From Virgifigura deserti (GTDB lineage: Bacteria > Pseudomonadota > Alphaproteobacteria > Dongiales > Dongiaceae), in contig QOZR01000007.1 in NCBI GenBank assembly GCA_003576685.1, forward strand, positions 186,001 to 250,000: a DNA stretch of 64,000 nucleotides, in the 5' to 3' direction. Every line of letters begins with the position of its first letter. Position 1 is the first letter of the stretch. The notes under the pieces are model-generated. The model saw nothing but the letters and a program-made list of their open reading frames with translations. It searched no databases and was not told the origin of the DNA. Positions 54,006-64,000 of the stretch are shown here, piece by piece. Both the position numbers and the translations under genes were made by a program.

Positions 54006-54021
54006 TTGCGAATGTTCGCAA
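54006..54021. promoter_or_regulatory. candidate GlpR operator in the glpR-glpK region
   Basis: TTGCGAATGTTCGCAA is a perfect palindrome of 7-bp arms around TG, in the 177-base gap between divergent glpR and glpK. AATGTTCG matches the half-site style of enterobacterial GlpR operators. It could mediate autoregulation and glpK control. Confidence 0.55.
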
Positions 54022-54145
54022 AACAACAAAGATCGGGGATCTCGCGCATCTGCGCGTTGCGCTTTTCGCTTCCGAAGCCGGCGCCTTGACAGGGCTTCGG
54101 CCGGCCCGGATCATCCAGTAATCTAAGAGATAGGGAGGTTCGGCC

Positions 54146-55654
<1,509 letters not shown>

Positions 55655-55673
55655 ACTGGGAAAGCAAGCCCGA

Positions 55674-56690
55674 TCATCGAAGAAGAAATCCGCTTCCCAG
55701 CGAATCGTCGGGCTCGACGGTGAAGCGGCAGCTCCCGGTGTAGTAAGCTTGCCCGCCAACCTCGACGGTGACGGCGTCGAACGGGCCGGCCGTCGTGCGA
55801 GCGACCGCCCGGCCGGTGAACCGCGCGCCGGTGACGCTTTCGAACAGACGTTCCTGCCCCAGTTCGATCAGCCCACGGGCATGCTGCACAGCGATGCGCG
55901 CGGTGACGCCGCTGCCTGTGGGGCTGCGGTCGACCTCGCGCTCGGCGAAGACGCAGATGTTGGCGGTAGGCTCCGAGCCGTAGGTGTCGGAGCCGTCGGT
56001 CAGGATCGTGCCGTAGAGAAAGGCCAAATCCGGGTCGTCTGGATGGGAGAGTGGAATTTGCGCCTTCGCCGCCTCTGTCACGCGCACGGCCGCATCGACG
56101 AGATCGCGTACCGCCGAGCGGCGCACGTCCAGACCGAACACCGAAGCAGGCACGAGCGCATAGAAAGCGCCGCCATAGCCGATATCCACCATGATTCGGC
56201 CATGCCCCGGAACCTCCACCGGTGCGTCGAGCGCGAAGGCGAAGGCCGGCACGCTCTCGAACCGCACCGCGCCTGCCCGGCCGTTCTCGATTGCGACGCG
56301 GGCGCGCACGAGGCCGCAGGGGCATTGGATGTTGACCCGCGTCTCCGGCTCGCGGAGCGGAACCCGGCCGGTATCGACGGCCCAGCGGCCGAGCGCGATC
56401 ACCGCATGGCCGCACATGGTGCTGTAGCCTTCATTGTGCATGAACAGCACGGCGAGGTCGACCTTCGGCAGGTTCGGCTCGACCGGGATAACGCCATACA
56501 TATCGTAATGGCCGCGCGGCTCGAACATCAGCATGCGGCGCAGATGGTCGAGATGCTCGCGGGCGTGGCGCCGCTTGGCGAGGATCGTCGCGCCGGGAAT
56601 CGGCGGATAGCCGGACGTCACGATCCGCACCGGCTCGCCGCCCGTGTGCATCTCCGTCGTTTCGATGACCAACGACTCCGAGTCCGCCAT
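55674..56690 (-). CDS. trans-3-hydroxy-L-proline dehydratase (proline racemase family)
   Basis: 338 residues from ATG 56690 with AAGAGGT seven bases upstream. The family's first catalytic residue is Cys93 in STMCGHAVIALG. The second is Thr258 in DRSPTGSGVTARIAVQ, where proline racemase and hydroxyproline 2-epimerase have cysteine. The Cys/Thr pair is the published marker of trans-3-hydroxy-L-proline dehydratase, which makes delta-1-pyrroline-2-carboxylate. The HTGGEPVRIVTSGYPPIPGA start and length agree. It is convergent with glpK (19 bases apart) and divergent from the amidohydrolase gene. No pyrroline-2-carboxylate reductase gene is seen in the window. Confidence 0.88.
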   Translation of the reverse strand: MADSESLVIETTEMHTGGEPVRIVTSGYPPIPGATILAKRRHAREHLDHLRRMLMFEPRGHYDMYGVIPVEPNLPKVDLAVLFMHNEGYSTMCGHAVIALGRWAVDTGRVPLREPETRVNIQCPCGLVRARVAIENGRAGAVRFESVPAFAFALDAPVEVPGHGRIMVDIGYGGAFYALVPASVFGLDVRRSAVRDLVDAAVRVTEAAKAQIPLSHPDDPDLAFLYGTILTDGSDTYGSEPTANICVFAEREVDRSPTGSGVTARIAVQHARGLIELGQERLFESVTGARFTGRAVARTTAGPFDAVTVEVGGQAYYTGSCRFTVEPDDSLGSGFLLR

Positions 56691-56811
56691 ATCGACCTCT
56701 TGTGACGCCATGCGCCCGAAAGGGTACCCCTCGCCTTGGCGGCGGCGCAAGAAAGCGTCAAGATGCGATACCCGTCGCAACGGATCGGTATCGAAAGCAG
56801 GGGAGGCAGAC

Positions 56812-58050
56812 ATGGCCACCAACGTCCGGATTAACGGTCAGCGGCTGTGGGACAGCCTGATGGAGATGGCGCGGATCGGCGCGACGGCGAAGGGCGGCGT
56901 CTGCCGCCTGGCGCTGACCGACCTCGACCGGCAGTCGCGCGACCTCTTCGTGCGCTGGTGCAAGGAGGCCGGCTGCAGCATCACGGTCGACAGGATGGGC
57001 AACATCTTCGCCCGCCGGCCGGGCAAGGACGACTCGCTGCCGCCGGTGATGACCGGCAGCCACTTGGACAGCCAGCCGACCGGCGGCAAGTTTGACGGCG
57101 CCTATGGCGTGCTAGCCGGCCTTGAGGTCGTCCGCACGCTGAACGACGCCAACTATGAAACCAACGCGCCGATTGAGGTCGCGGTCTGGACCAACGAGGA
57201 GGGCTCGCGCTTCGCCCCGGCGATGATCGCCTCGGGCGTCTTCGCCGGCGTCTTCGACCTCGATTACGGTCTCGGCCGCGCCGACACCGAAGGCAAGACA
57301 ATGGGCGAGGAGCTGAAGCGCATCGGCTATGCCGGCGATGCCGAGGTCGGCGGCCGCGACATCGGCGCCTTCTTCGAGGCGCATATCGAGCAGGGGCCGA
57401 TCCTCGAGGCGGAGGGCAAGACCATCGGCGTGGTCCGAGGCGTCCAGGGTATCCGCTGGTACGAGATCACCGTAACCGGCCAGGAGGCCCATGCCGGGCC
57501 GACCCCAATGCCACGCCGCAAGGACGCACTGGTCGGCGCCGCCCGCATGGTCGAGGCGGTCAACCGCATCGGCCTGGAGAACCAGCCCGATGCCTGCGCC
57601 ACCGTCGGCATGATGCAGGTGAGCCCGAACTCGCGGAACGTCATCCCCGGCACGGTCTTCTTCACGGCCGACCTCCGCCATCCCGACGCCGACACCCTGG
57701 CCGCCATGAGCGCCGCCTTGCAGCAGGAATGCGAGACGATCGCCGAGAAGGCCGGCCTGACGCTCGATTTCAACGAGATCTGGTACTCGCCGCCGGTCGG
57801 GTTCGCGCCGGAATGCGTGGCCGCGGTACAGAAGGCGGCCGACGACCTCGCGATCCCCAACCGCAAGATCGTCAGCGGCGCCGGCCACGATGCCGTCTAT
57901 CTGTCGCGGGTTGCGCCCACGGCAATGGTCTTCGTGCCCTGCGAGAACGGCATCAGCCACAATGAGATCGAGAACGCGACGGCGGAGGACCTTGCCGCTG
58001 GCTGCGACGTGTTGCTGCGGGCCATGGTCGAGCGCGCGAACGCGGTGTGA
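56812..58050 (+). CDS. Zn-dependent amidohydrolase, N-carbamoyl-L-amino acid hydrolase type (M20)
   Basis: 412 residues, ATG 56812 with GGGGAGG upstream. M20/hydantoinase-carbamoylase metal residues are in MTGSHLDSQPTGGKFDGAYG, TNEEGSRFAPAM, EAHIEQGPILE and the C-terminal SGAGHDAVYLSRV with NGISHNEIENAT. The family hydrolyses N-carbamoyl-L-amino acids, ureidoglycolate, allantoate or beta-ureidopropionate in the cytosol; the exact substrate is not decidable here. It diverges from the hydroxyproline dehydratase with 121 bases between starts, so a shared amino-acid-salvage programme is plausible. Confidence 0.9.
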   Translation: MATNVRINGQRLWDSLMEMARIGATAKGGVCRLALTDLDRQSRDLFVRWCKEAGCSITVDRMGNIFARRPGKDDSLPPVMTGSHLDSQPTGGKFDGAYGVLAGLEVVRTLNDANYETNAPIEVAVWTNEEGSRFAPAMIASGVFAGVFDLDYGLGRADTEGKTMGEELKRIGYAGDAEVGGRDIGAFFEAHIEQGPILEAEGKTIGVVRGVQGIRWYEITVTGQEAHAGPTPMPRRKDALVGAARMVEAVNRIGLENQPDACATVGMMQVSPNSRNVIPGTVFFTADLRHPDADTLAAMSAALQQECETIAEKAGLTLDFNEIWYSPPVGFAPECVAAVQKAADDLAIPNRKIVSGAGHDAVYLSRVAPTAMVFVPCENGISHNEIENATAEDLAAGCDVLLRAMVERANAV

Positions 58051-58086
58051 GCCGATCCCTATGAGCCGATCGCCACCCCGTTCGAA

Positions 58087-58497
58087 TCACGGATGCAGCG
58101 CCAAGTCCTTCGTCACCTTGTCCACATCCTTCCGGCCGGCATGAAGCGCCAGGCCGACGAGGTCCAGGGCATCGGTCGGCACCGCGGCGACGGCGGCTCG
58201 GTTGTCCGCGTCGTTCTTGGTGGCGAAGAGCTCATAGGTGTAGATCGAGACGCGGAGTCCCCGCTCGGTAGCTCTCCGCAACGCCTTGCCCAGCTCGTCG
58301 GCCCCGGCCGCGAACAGGAGGATGGGTTGGCGGACCAGCGGGCCATAGGCCCTTCCGGAGGCGTCCGCATAGGGCTCGCCGACGATCTCGGGGCTGGAGC
58401 CGGCGAGTCCGCCGGCCAGGAAGCAGGCGACATTGAGCTTCTGCCAAGTGGCGAGGTCCTCGCGGACGATGACAGCGATCTTAGTTTCATAGCGCAT
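58087..58497 (-). CDS. DUF2000 family protein
   Basis: 136 residues from ATG 58497 (MRYETKIAVIVREDLATWQK), the usual start of the family; a GTG eight codons earlier is possible. Conserved blocks include VREDLATWQKLNVACFLAGG and PILLFAAGADELGKALRRA. The fold resembles peptidyl-tRNA hydrolase 2, but biochemical function is unknown. The start codon shares two bases with that of the divergent AraC regulator, an arrangement commonly seen as AraC/DUF2000 pairs. Confidence 0.88.
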   Translation of the reverse strand: MRYETKIAVIVREDLATWQKLNVACFLAGGLAGSSPEIVGEPYADASGRAYGPLVRQPILLFAAGADELGKALRRATERGLRVSIYTYELFATKNDADNRAAVAAVPTDALDLVGLALHAGRKDVDKVTKDLALHP

Positions 58498-59365
58498 GGA
58501 CAGGATCTTGCACGACAGCACCCTGCCCGGTCTTGAACGATCTTGCGGTCCGTCCCACGACTGGGTGAAGCTCGCCCCGTCGCGCCCCGGCCTGATGCGG
58601 ATCGAGGCGTCCTTCGCGGGCCACGCCTACGACCCGCATCGGCACGATACCTATGCCATCGGCGTGACGGTGGGCGGCGTTCAGTCCTTCGACTATCGCG
58701 GGTCGCGAGCCGACAGCTTGGCGGGCCATGCCATCATCCTCCACCCCGACGAGGTCCATGACGGCCGCGCGGGGACGGAAGCCGGCTTCCGCTACCGGAT
58801 GCTCTATCTGGAGCCCCGCCTGATCCAGGAGGCACTGGACTATAGCCGGAGCCTGCCGTTCGTAAAGACGGCGGTCTCGACCGACCGCCGTCTGCTCCGG
58901 GCGCTACATATGGCCCTCGACGACCTGGACCGGCAGCCGGAGGAGCTGGAGACCGACGGAACCGTCCTCGCCATCGCCGAGGCGCTGGCGGCGCTCGACC
59001 CTAGCGTGTCGGGCCGGTCGCACCCGGCAGCCTGTGCGCATGCCGTCACGAAGGCGCGGCAGTTCCTGGACGACAATCTGGACCGAACGGTCGGCTCCGG
59101 GGAACTCGAGGCCGTCACAGGGCTGGACCGCTATTTGTTGGCGCGCCACTTCCGTGCCATCCTGGGCACGAGCCCTTACCGTTACCTTGTAATGCGCCGG
59201 CTCGACCGGGCGCGGTTGCTCATCAGGGATGGGCGCTCCCTCGCTGAGGCCGCCATGGAGGCGGGATTCGCGGACCAGAGCCACATGACGCGCCACTTCG
59301 GGCGCGCCTTCGGGCTGCCGCCAGGTCGCTGGCGAACGCTGCAGAGCCGCCTCTCCGCCCGCTGA
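58496..59365 (+). CDS. AraC-family transcriptional regulator
   Basis: 289 residues from ATG 58496. The N-terminal cupin-type ligand domain contains HRHDTYAIGVTVGGVQSFDY and LHPDEVHDGRAGTEAGFRYR. The C-terminal AraC DNA-binding domain has two helix-turn-helix motifs: GSGELEAVTGLDRYLLARHF and SLAEAAMEAGFADQSHMTRH, ending FGRAFGLPPGRWRTL. Residues 1-35 are protein-like and resemble relatives, so this start is accepted although no Shine-Dalgarno is clear. It presumably controls the divergent DUF2000 gene and perhaps the amidohydrolase. Confidence 0.92.
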   Translation: MDRILHDSTLPGLERSCGPSHDWVKLAPSRPGLMRIEASFAGHAYDPHRHDTYAIGVTVGGVQSFDYRGSRADSLAGHAIILHPDEVHDGRAGTEAGFRYRMLYLEPRLIQEALDYSRSLPFVKTAVSTDRRLLRALHMALDDLDRQPEELETDGTVLAIAEALAALDPSVSGRSHPAACAHAVTKARQFLDDNLDRTVGSGELEAVTGLDRYLLARHFRAILGTSPYRYLVMRRLDRARLLIRDGRSLAEAAMEAGFADQSHMTRHFGRAFGLPPGRWRTLQSRLSAR

Positions 59366-59863
59366 TCGGGAAAATAAAAACAGTTGTGTGCGGTTTCGTC
59401 GACAAAACGCCGGCGCCGCAGATTTGCCGTCTTTCTTCGTCACCATCGAAACCGAAGGTCGACGCGGGCCCGATGCAGCCATGCCCTGCGCCTCCTACCG
59501 GCGACAGACGTCCGGCCAGTGAAACTGCGGCTGTGAAATTGCGTCTGTCGGAACGCAACTTTAAGCCGCGTCACGCAGTTAATCCTTACGTGTGCAAAAA
59601 GGATGACACAGGCGGTTTTAACCATCTTATGTTAACCATTCCTGGGCGATGCTGGACGGGCTGCCGGACCGAGGCGCGGGTGCCGGACGATTTGCCCGAA
59701 GCCCGCCGCAGGGCCGGTGAAATCAGGGCGACAAGGGGTTGATCCCTTACCCTACGCGGTCCACGTCAAGAGGGAGGTTGGAGAGCAAGAGAACGGATCA
59801 CGGGAACCATAGGGAACAACGTCAGGCTCAGGGCTTTTAACCATTCGGTGTTTGGGAGTGGCC
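59366..59863 (+). promoter_or_regulatory. long prkA leader/promoter region with TTAACCAT motifs
   Basis: 498 bases without a credible gene. TTAACCAT, the CtrA half-site of Alphaproteobacteria, occurs three times on the plus strand: 59618-59625, 59632-59639 (14 bp apart) and 59838-59845, the last just before the prkA ribosome binding site. The block near 59370-59400 is A/T-rich. CtrA-type control of the stress operon is inference. Confidence 0.5.
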
Positions 59864-61801
59864 ATGGACAAGCAGAAAGAAACGCGTTCGTTCGTCGAGC
59901 TTATCGAGAAAGATCGGAGCCTCCGCGAGGCCCAGTTCTGGCGCGGTAGTTTTCTGCAGTACCTGGAGAAAGTGAAAGAAGATCCGAGCGTCCGCGAGCT
60001 CGCCCATGCCCGGCTCTACGACATCGTCATAGGCCAGGGTCAAGAGGACCTTGCGAAGTCCGAAGATCCTCGAGTTCAGCGCCTGTTCGGCGACGATCCC
60101 GTCAAAACCTACAATTTTTTCAAGGACGAGTTCTTCGGCATCGAGCGCACGATCGCGCAGCTCGTCCGCTATCTTCATTCCGCCGCCCTGAAGGGCGAAG
60201 AGAGCCGCCAGATGCTCTATCTCCTGGGTCCGGTGGGCGCCGGCAAGAGCTCGCTGGCCGAGAAGCTGCGCCGCGGACTCGAGGAATCGGAGCCGATCTA
60301 CGCGATCGAAGGCTGCCCGATGCAGGAGGAGCCGCTGCATCTGATCCCGCGGCATCTCCGCCGCGAATTCGAGAAGATGCTGGACGTGACGATCGAGGGC
60401 GATTTGTGCCCGATCTGCCGCTATCGCCTCGAGCATGAGTTCGACAACCGCTATGAGGAGGTGCCGGTCACGACGATCACCTTCTCGAAGCAGGCCCGGC
60501 GGGGCATGGCGATCGTGCCGCCCGTCGATCCGAACAATCAGGACACGTCGATCCTCATCGGCTCGGAGGATATCTCGAAGCTCGACCGCTATGCCGAGGG
60601 CGATCCGCGGGTGCTTGAGCTGAACGGCGCCTTCAACGCGGGCAACCGCGGCATCATCGAGTTCATCGAGATCTTCAAGAACGAGACCGAATATCTGCAC
60701 ACGATCATCACGGCGACGCAGGAGAAGTTCGTTCCCGCCCCCGGCCGGCATGGCACGGTCTATGTCGATACGGTGATCGTCGCGCATTCGAACGAGGCGG
60801 AGTGGCAGAAATTCAAGGCCGACCCGACGAACGAGGCGATTCTCGACCGTATCGTGCGGATCCGCGTGCCCTACAACCTCCGCCTGACCGAGGAGGTGAA
60901 GATCTATGACAAGCTGCTGAAGAGCTCGCGCTTCGACGCGCATGTGGCGCCGCATACGCTCGATATCGCGGCCATGTTCGCGATCCTCAGCCGTCTGACG
61001 CCGTCGACGAAGTGCGACCTGATGACGAAGCTGAAGCTTTATAACGGCGAGGAGGTCGTCGAGAAGGGCCGCACCAAGAAGGCCAATCTGGACGAACTCC
61101 GCGAGGAGGCGCGCTCCGAAGGCATGACCGGCATCTCGCCGCGCTTCATCATGAAGGCGCTCGATAATGCGCTGGCCGACAGTCCGGAAGGCGTCACGCC
61201 GATCCATATGCGCGAGGCCCTGATCAAGATGGTCAAGGAGGCGGACTTCCCGGACAACACGCGGAAGCGCTATCTCGAGTTCCTCCAGGACACCATCCAC
61301 AAGGCCTATCTCGAGATCCTCGAGACGGAAATCACCAAGGCCTTCGTCTATGCCTATGAGGAGCAGGCGGAGGATCTGTTCCAGAACTACCTCGATCACG
61401 CCGAGGCCTACGTCAACAACGAGCGGGTCAAGGATCGCAACACCAAGGAAGAGCTGCAACCGGACCAGGTTTTCCTCCGCTCGATCGAGGAGCAGATCGC
61501 GATCATCGGCCCGGCCGCGGACGGGTTCCGGCAGGAAGTGATCGCCTATCTCTGGGCCGCCGGTCGGCGGGGCGAGAAGATCTCCTACAAGAGCTACGAG
61601 CCTCTGAAGGAAGCGATCGAGAAGAAGCTGACGAGCTCGGTGCGCGAGATCAGCCGGGTGATCACCAAGGCCCGCACGCGCGACGAGGACCAGAAGGACA
61701 AGTACGACTCCCTGGTCCACAACCTGTTCGAAAAGGGCTATAATGAATATTCAGCCGAGGTGGTGCTGAAATATGCGGCGAACAATCTGTGGAAAGATTA
61801 G
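59864..61801 (+). CDS. prkA: PrkA family serine protein kinase
   Basis: 645 residues from ATG 59864 with GGGAG seven bases upstream; a TTG four codons earlier was rejected. AAA-type N-terminal region with Walker A at residues 122-130 (GPVGAGKSS), zinc-like GDLCPICRYRLEHEF, and family blocks NRGIIEFIEIFKNETEYLH and TATQEKFVPAPGRHGTVYVD; the C-terminal PrkA domain is distantly kinase-like. Full length. PrkA phosphorylates proteins and has ATPase/protease-like activity in stress and stationary phase. First of the prkA-yeaH-spoVR operon; 88 bases to yeaH. Confidence 0.96.
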   Translation: MDKQKETRSFVELIEKDRSLREAQFWRGSFLQYLEKVKEDPSVRELAHARLYDIVIGQGQEDLAKSEDPRVQRLFGDDPVKTYNFFKDEFFGIERTIAQLVRYLHSAALKGEESRQMLYLLGPVGAGKSSLAEKLRRGLEESEPIYAIEGCPMQEEPLHLIPRHLRREFEKMLDVTIEGDLCPICRYRLEHEFDNRYEEVPVTTITFSKQARRGMAIVPPVDPNNQDTSILIGSEDISKLDRYAEGDPRVLELNGAFNAGNRGIIEFIEIFKNETEYLHTIITATQEKFVPAPGRHGTVYVDTVIVAHSNEAEWQKFKADPTNEAILDRIVRIRVPYNLRLTEEVKIYDKLLKSSRFDAHVAPHTLDIAAMFAILSRLTPSTKCDLMTKLKLYNGEEVVEKGRTKKANLDELREEARSEGMTGISPRFIMKALDNALADSPEGVTPIHMREALIKMVKEADFPDNTRKRYLEFLQDTIHKAYLEILETEITKAFVYAYEEQAEDLFQNYLDHAEAYVNNERVKDRNTKEELQPDQVFLRSIEEQIAIIGPAADGFRQEVIAYLWAAGRRGEKISYKSYEPLKEAIEKKLTSSVREISRVITKARTRDEDQKDKYDSLVHNLFEKGYNEYSAEVVLKYAANNLWKD

Positions 61802-61889
61802 TGCGCCTTTTTCCCCGTTGTCGCCGGGGCGTCGGCGGCGCCGTCACGGGCGCCGCCCACCAAAGGCCGAATCGGCCAGGTAGGCGACC

Positions 61890-63086
61890 ATGAGTGCCGT
61901 GTTCCGTCCCTATTCCGCATCCGACTCGCTGCGATCCGACCGCAGCGCCACCGACCGGCTGCGCCATCGTCAGAAGGTGCGGCAGGCGATCCGCGAGAAC
62001 ATCGCCGATATCGTCGCCGAGGAGGCGATCATCACGCAGGATCCCGACCGCGTGGTGAAGGTGCCGATCCGCGGCATCAAGGAGTACCGCTTCGTCTACG
62101 GGAAAAACACGCCGCAGGTCGCCGCCGCCGGCGAGGGTGAGGTGGAAAAGGGTCAGGTGGTCGGCAAGTCGCAGGCGGAGGGCCCCGGATCCGGGGCCGG
62201 CGATGCCGGCGACCGGCCCGGCGTCGATTATTACGAGACCGACATCACGATCGAGGAACTGGTGGAGATCATGTTCGAGGATCTCCATCTGCCCGATCTC
62301 GAGCGCAAGAAGCTGCGCGAGAGTCTCGTGGTCCACGGCACGCGCCGGCTCGGCTACCGACGGGCCGGCATCCGGGTGCATCTCGACAAGCGGAAATCGG
62401 CCCGCCAGCGCATCCGCCGCAAGGTCGCGATTCACGGGCAACAGTCTGACGCGGAGACCGCTGAGCGGCGGTTCCCCTTCCATCGCGACGATCTGCGCTA
62501 TCGCCGGCGCGTTCCGGACGTCACCGCCGAGTCGAACGCGGTTGTGATGTGCATCATGGACACCTCCGGCTCGATGGATGCGATGAAGAAGTATCTCGCC
62601 CGCAGCTTCTTCTTCCTGCTCTACCATTTCGTGCGAACCCGCTATCGCAATGTCGAGCTCGTCTTCATCTCGCATCACACGGAGGCACGCGAGGTGAGCG
62701 AGCAGGAGTTCTTCTATAAGGGCGAATCGGGCGGCACGATGCTGTCGTCCGGCTACGGCAAGGCGCTCGAGGTGATCCAGGAGCGCTATCATCCCTCGCT
62801 CTGGAACATCTACGCGTTCCACTGCTCCGACGGCGAGAACCTGCGGACCGACAATCCAGAGGCGCGGAAGCTGGCGCAGCAGCTTTGCCAGGTGTGCAAC
62901 CTGTTCGGCTATGGCGAGATCAAGCCGCGCGCGTCTCTGTTCGGCCACAGCTCTATGCTCGACGTGTTCAAGGACCTGGACGCCGACAACTTCGAGGCCG
63001 TCGAGATCAAGCGCAAGGAAGACCTCTGGCCGAGCTTCAAGGCGCTTCTGCTCCACGAACGCAACCCCGAAGAGATGATGCCGTAG
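61890..63086 (+). CDS. yeaH: YeaH/YhbH family protein (DUF444, VWA-like)
   Basis: 398 residues. A basic N-terminus (RSATDRLRHRQKVRQAIREN) and Gly-rich linker (about residues 88-110) precede a von Willebrand A-like domain with a MIDAS-type CIMDTSGSMDAMKKY. Other family blocks are YYETDITIEELVEIMFEDLH and HTEAREVSEQEFFYKGESGG. It is the constant partner of PrkA and SpoVR in proteobacterial stress or starvation response; its molecular role is not defined. 40 bases separate it from spoVR. Confidence 0.95.
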   Translation: MSAVFRPYSASDSLRSDRSATDRLRHRQKVRQAIRENIADIVAEEAIITQDPDRVVKVPIRGIKEYRFVYGKNTPQVAAAGEGEVEKGQVVGKSQAEGPGSGAGDAGDRPGVDYYETDITIEELVEIMFEDLHLPDLERKKLRESLVVHGTRRLGYRRAGIRVHLDKRKSARQRIRRKVAIHGQQSDAETAERRFPFHRDDLRYRRRVPDVTAESNAVVMCIMDTSGSMDAMKKYLARSFFFLLYHFVRTRYRNVELVFISHHTEAREVSEQEFFYKGESGGTMLSSGYGKALEVIQERYHPSLWNIYAFHCSDGENLRTDNPEARKLAQQLCQVCNLFGYGEIKPRASLFGHSSMLDVFKDLDADNFEAVEIKRKEDLWPSFKALLLHERNPEEMMP

Positions 63087-63126
63087 CGGGCCTTTGAACG
63101 AGGCCGGCCGGCGGAGACGGAGGGAG

Positions 63127-64000
<874 letters not shown>

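Noticed and set aside
59837..61720. 627-residue minus-strand frame opposite prkA (also 61662-63056 opposite yeaH).
   Set aside because: Antisense shadow of highly conserved genes in high-GC DNA; no domain, low-complexity Asp/Arg/Leu composition, no ribosome binding site.

Overview
The window is high-GC DNA with dense, short-spaced genes and many 1-4 bp start/stop overlaps. Gene content points to an alphaproteobacterium: a glpR-D-S-T-P-Q-U-V glycerol ABC-transporter operon of the rhizobial type, DUF1127, DUF1207, a HisKA_2-type histidine kinase, a MetOD1 protein and CtrA-like TTAACCAT motifs. I would guess Rhodospirillales or a neighbouring order, but the sequence alone does not fix the genus. 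No tRNA, rRNA, CRISPR array or intact insertion sequence was recognised.

Layout. 1-1776: end of a membrane acyltransferase followed by a family-2 glycosyltransferase. 2059-5333: Ohr peroxidase, a helicase gene remnant, a DUF1127 protein, a winged-helix/TPR regulator and a GFA protein. 6136-9861: one very large uncharacterised protein. 10351-16323: a probably 5'-truncated DNA-binding gene, an ABC-2 exporter, phosphoglycerate kinase, a methyltransferase and a DUF1207 outer-membrane protein. 16337-24434: a polyamine-type potDBCA importer followed on the same strand by a histone-H1-like/glycosyltransferase fusion, a cupin and an aldehyde dehydrogenase; two copies of a palindromic repeat lie in this stretch. 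24693-26921: CHASE2 adenylate/guanylate cyclase. 26929-30941: a lysine 2,3-aminomutase, two ATP-grasp ligases and a GNAT acetyltransferase in one tight operon. 31600-33708: MetOD1 protein, histidine kinase and receiver protein. 34004-36581: EamA exporter and aldehyde dehydrogenase.

36660-45129 is a transport-and-signalling island. It holds two APC-family permeases, a UspA protein, three small membrane proteins encoded directly upstream of one permease, two further small uncharacterised proteins, and a hybrid histidine kinase with a LuxR-type response regulator next door. 45451-55654 is a complete glycerol regulon: importer, GlpD, GlpR and a divergent GlpK, with two palindromes placed where GlpR operators would be expected. 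55674-59365 handles unusual amino acids: trans-3-hydroxyproline dehydratase, a carbamoylase-type amidohydrolase, and a divergent DUF2000/AraC pair whose start codons overlap. 59864-64000 is the conserved prkA-yeaH-spoVR stress operon, cut by the window end.

The strongest candidates for undescribed biology are the histone-tailed glycosyltransferase, the beta-lysine/ATP-grasp/GNAT operon, the APC permease with three small membrane partners, and the 1241-residue protein at 6136-9861. Start codons were moved from the longest open frame to the position supported by a Shine-Dalgarno sequence wherever one was visible; several starts are GTG or TTG and one may be ATT.
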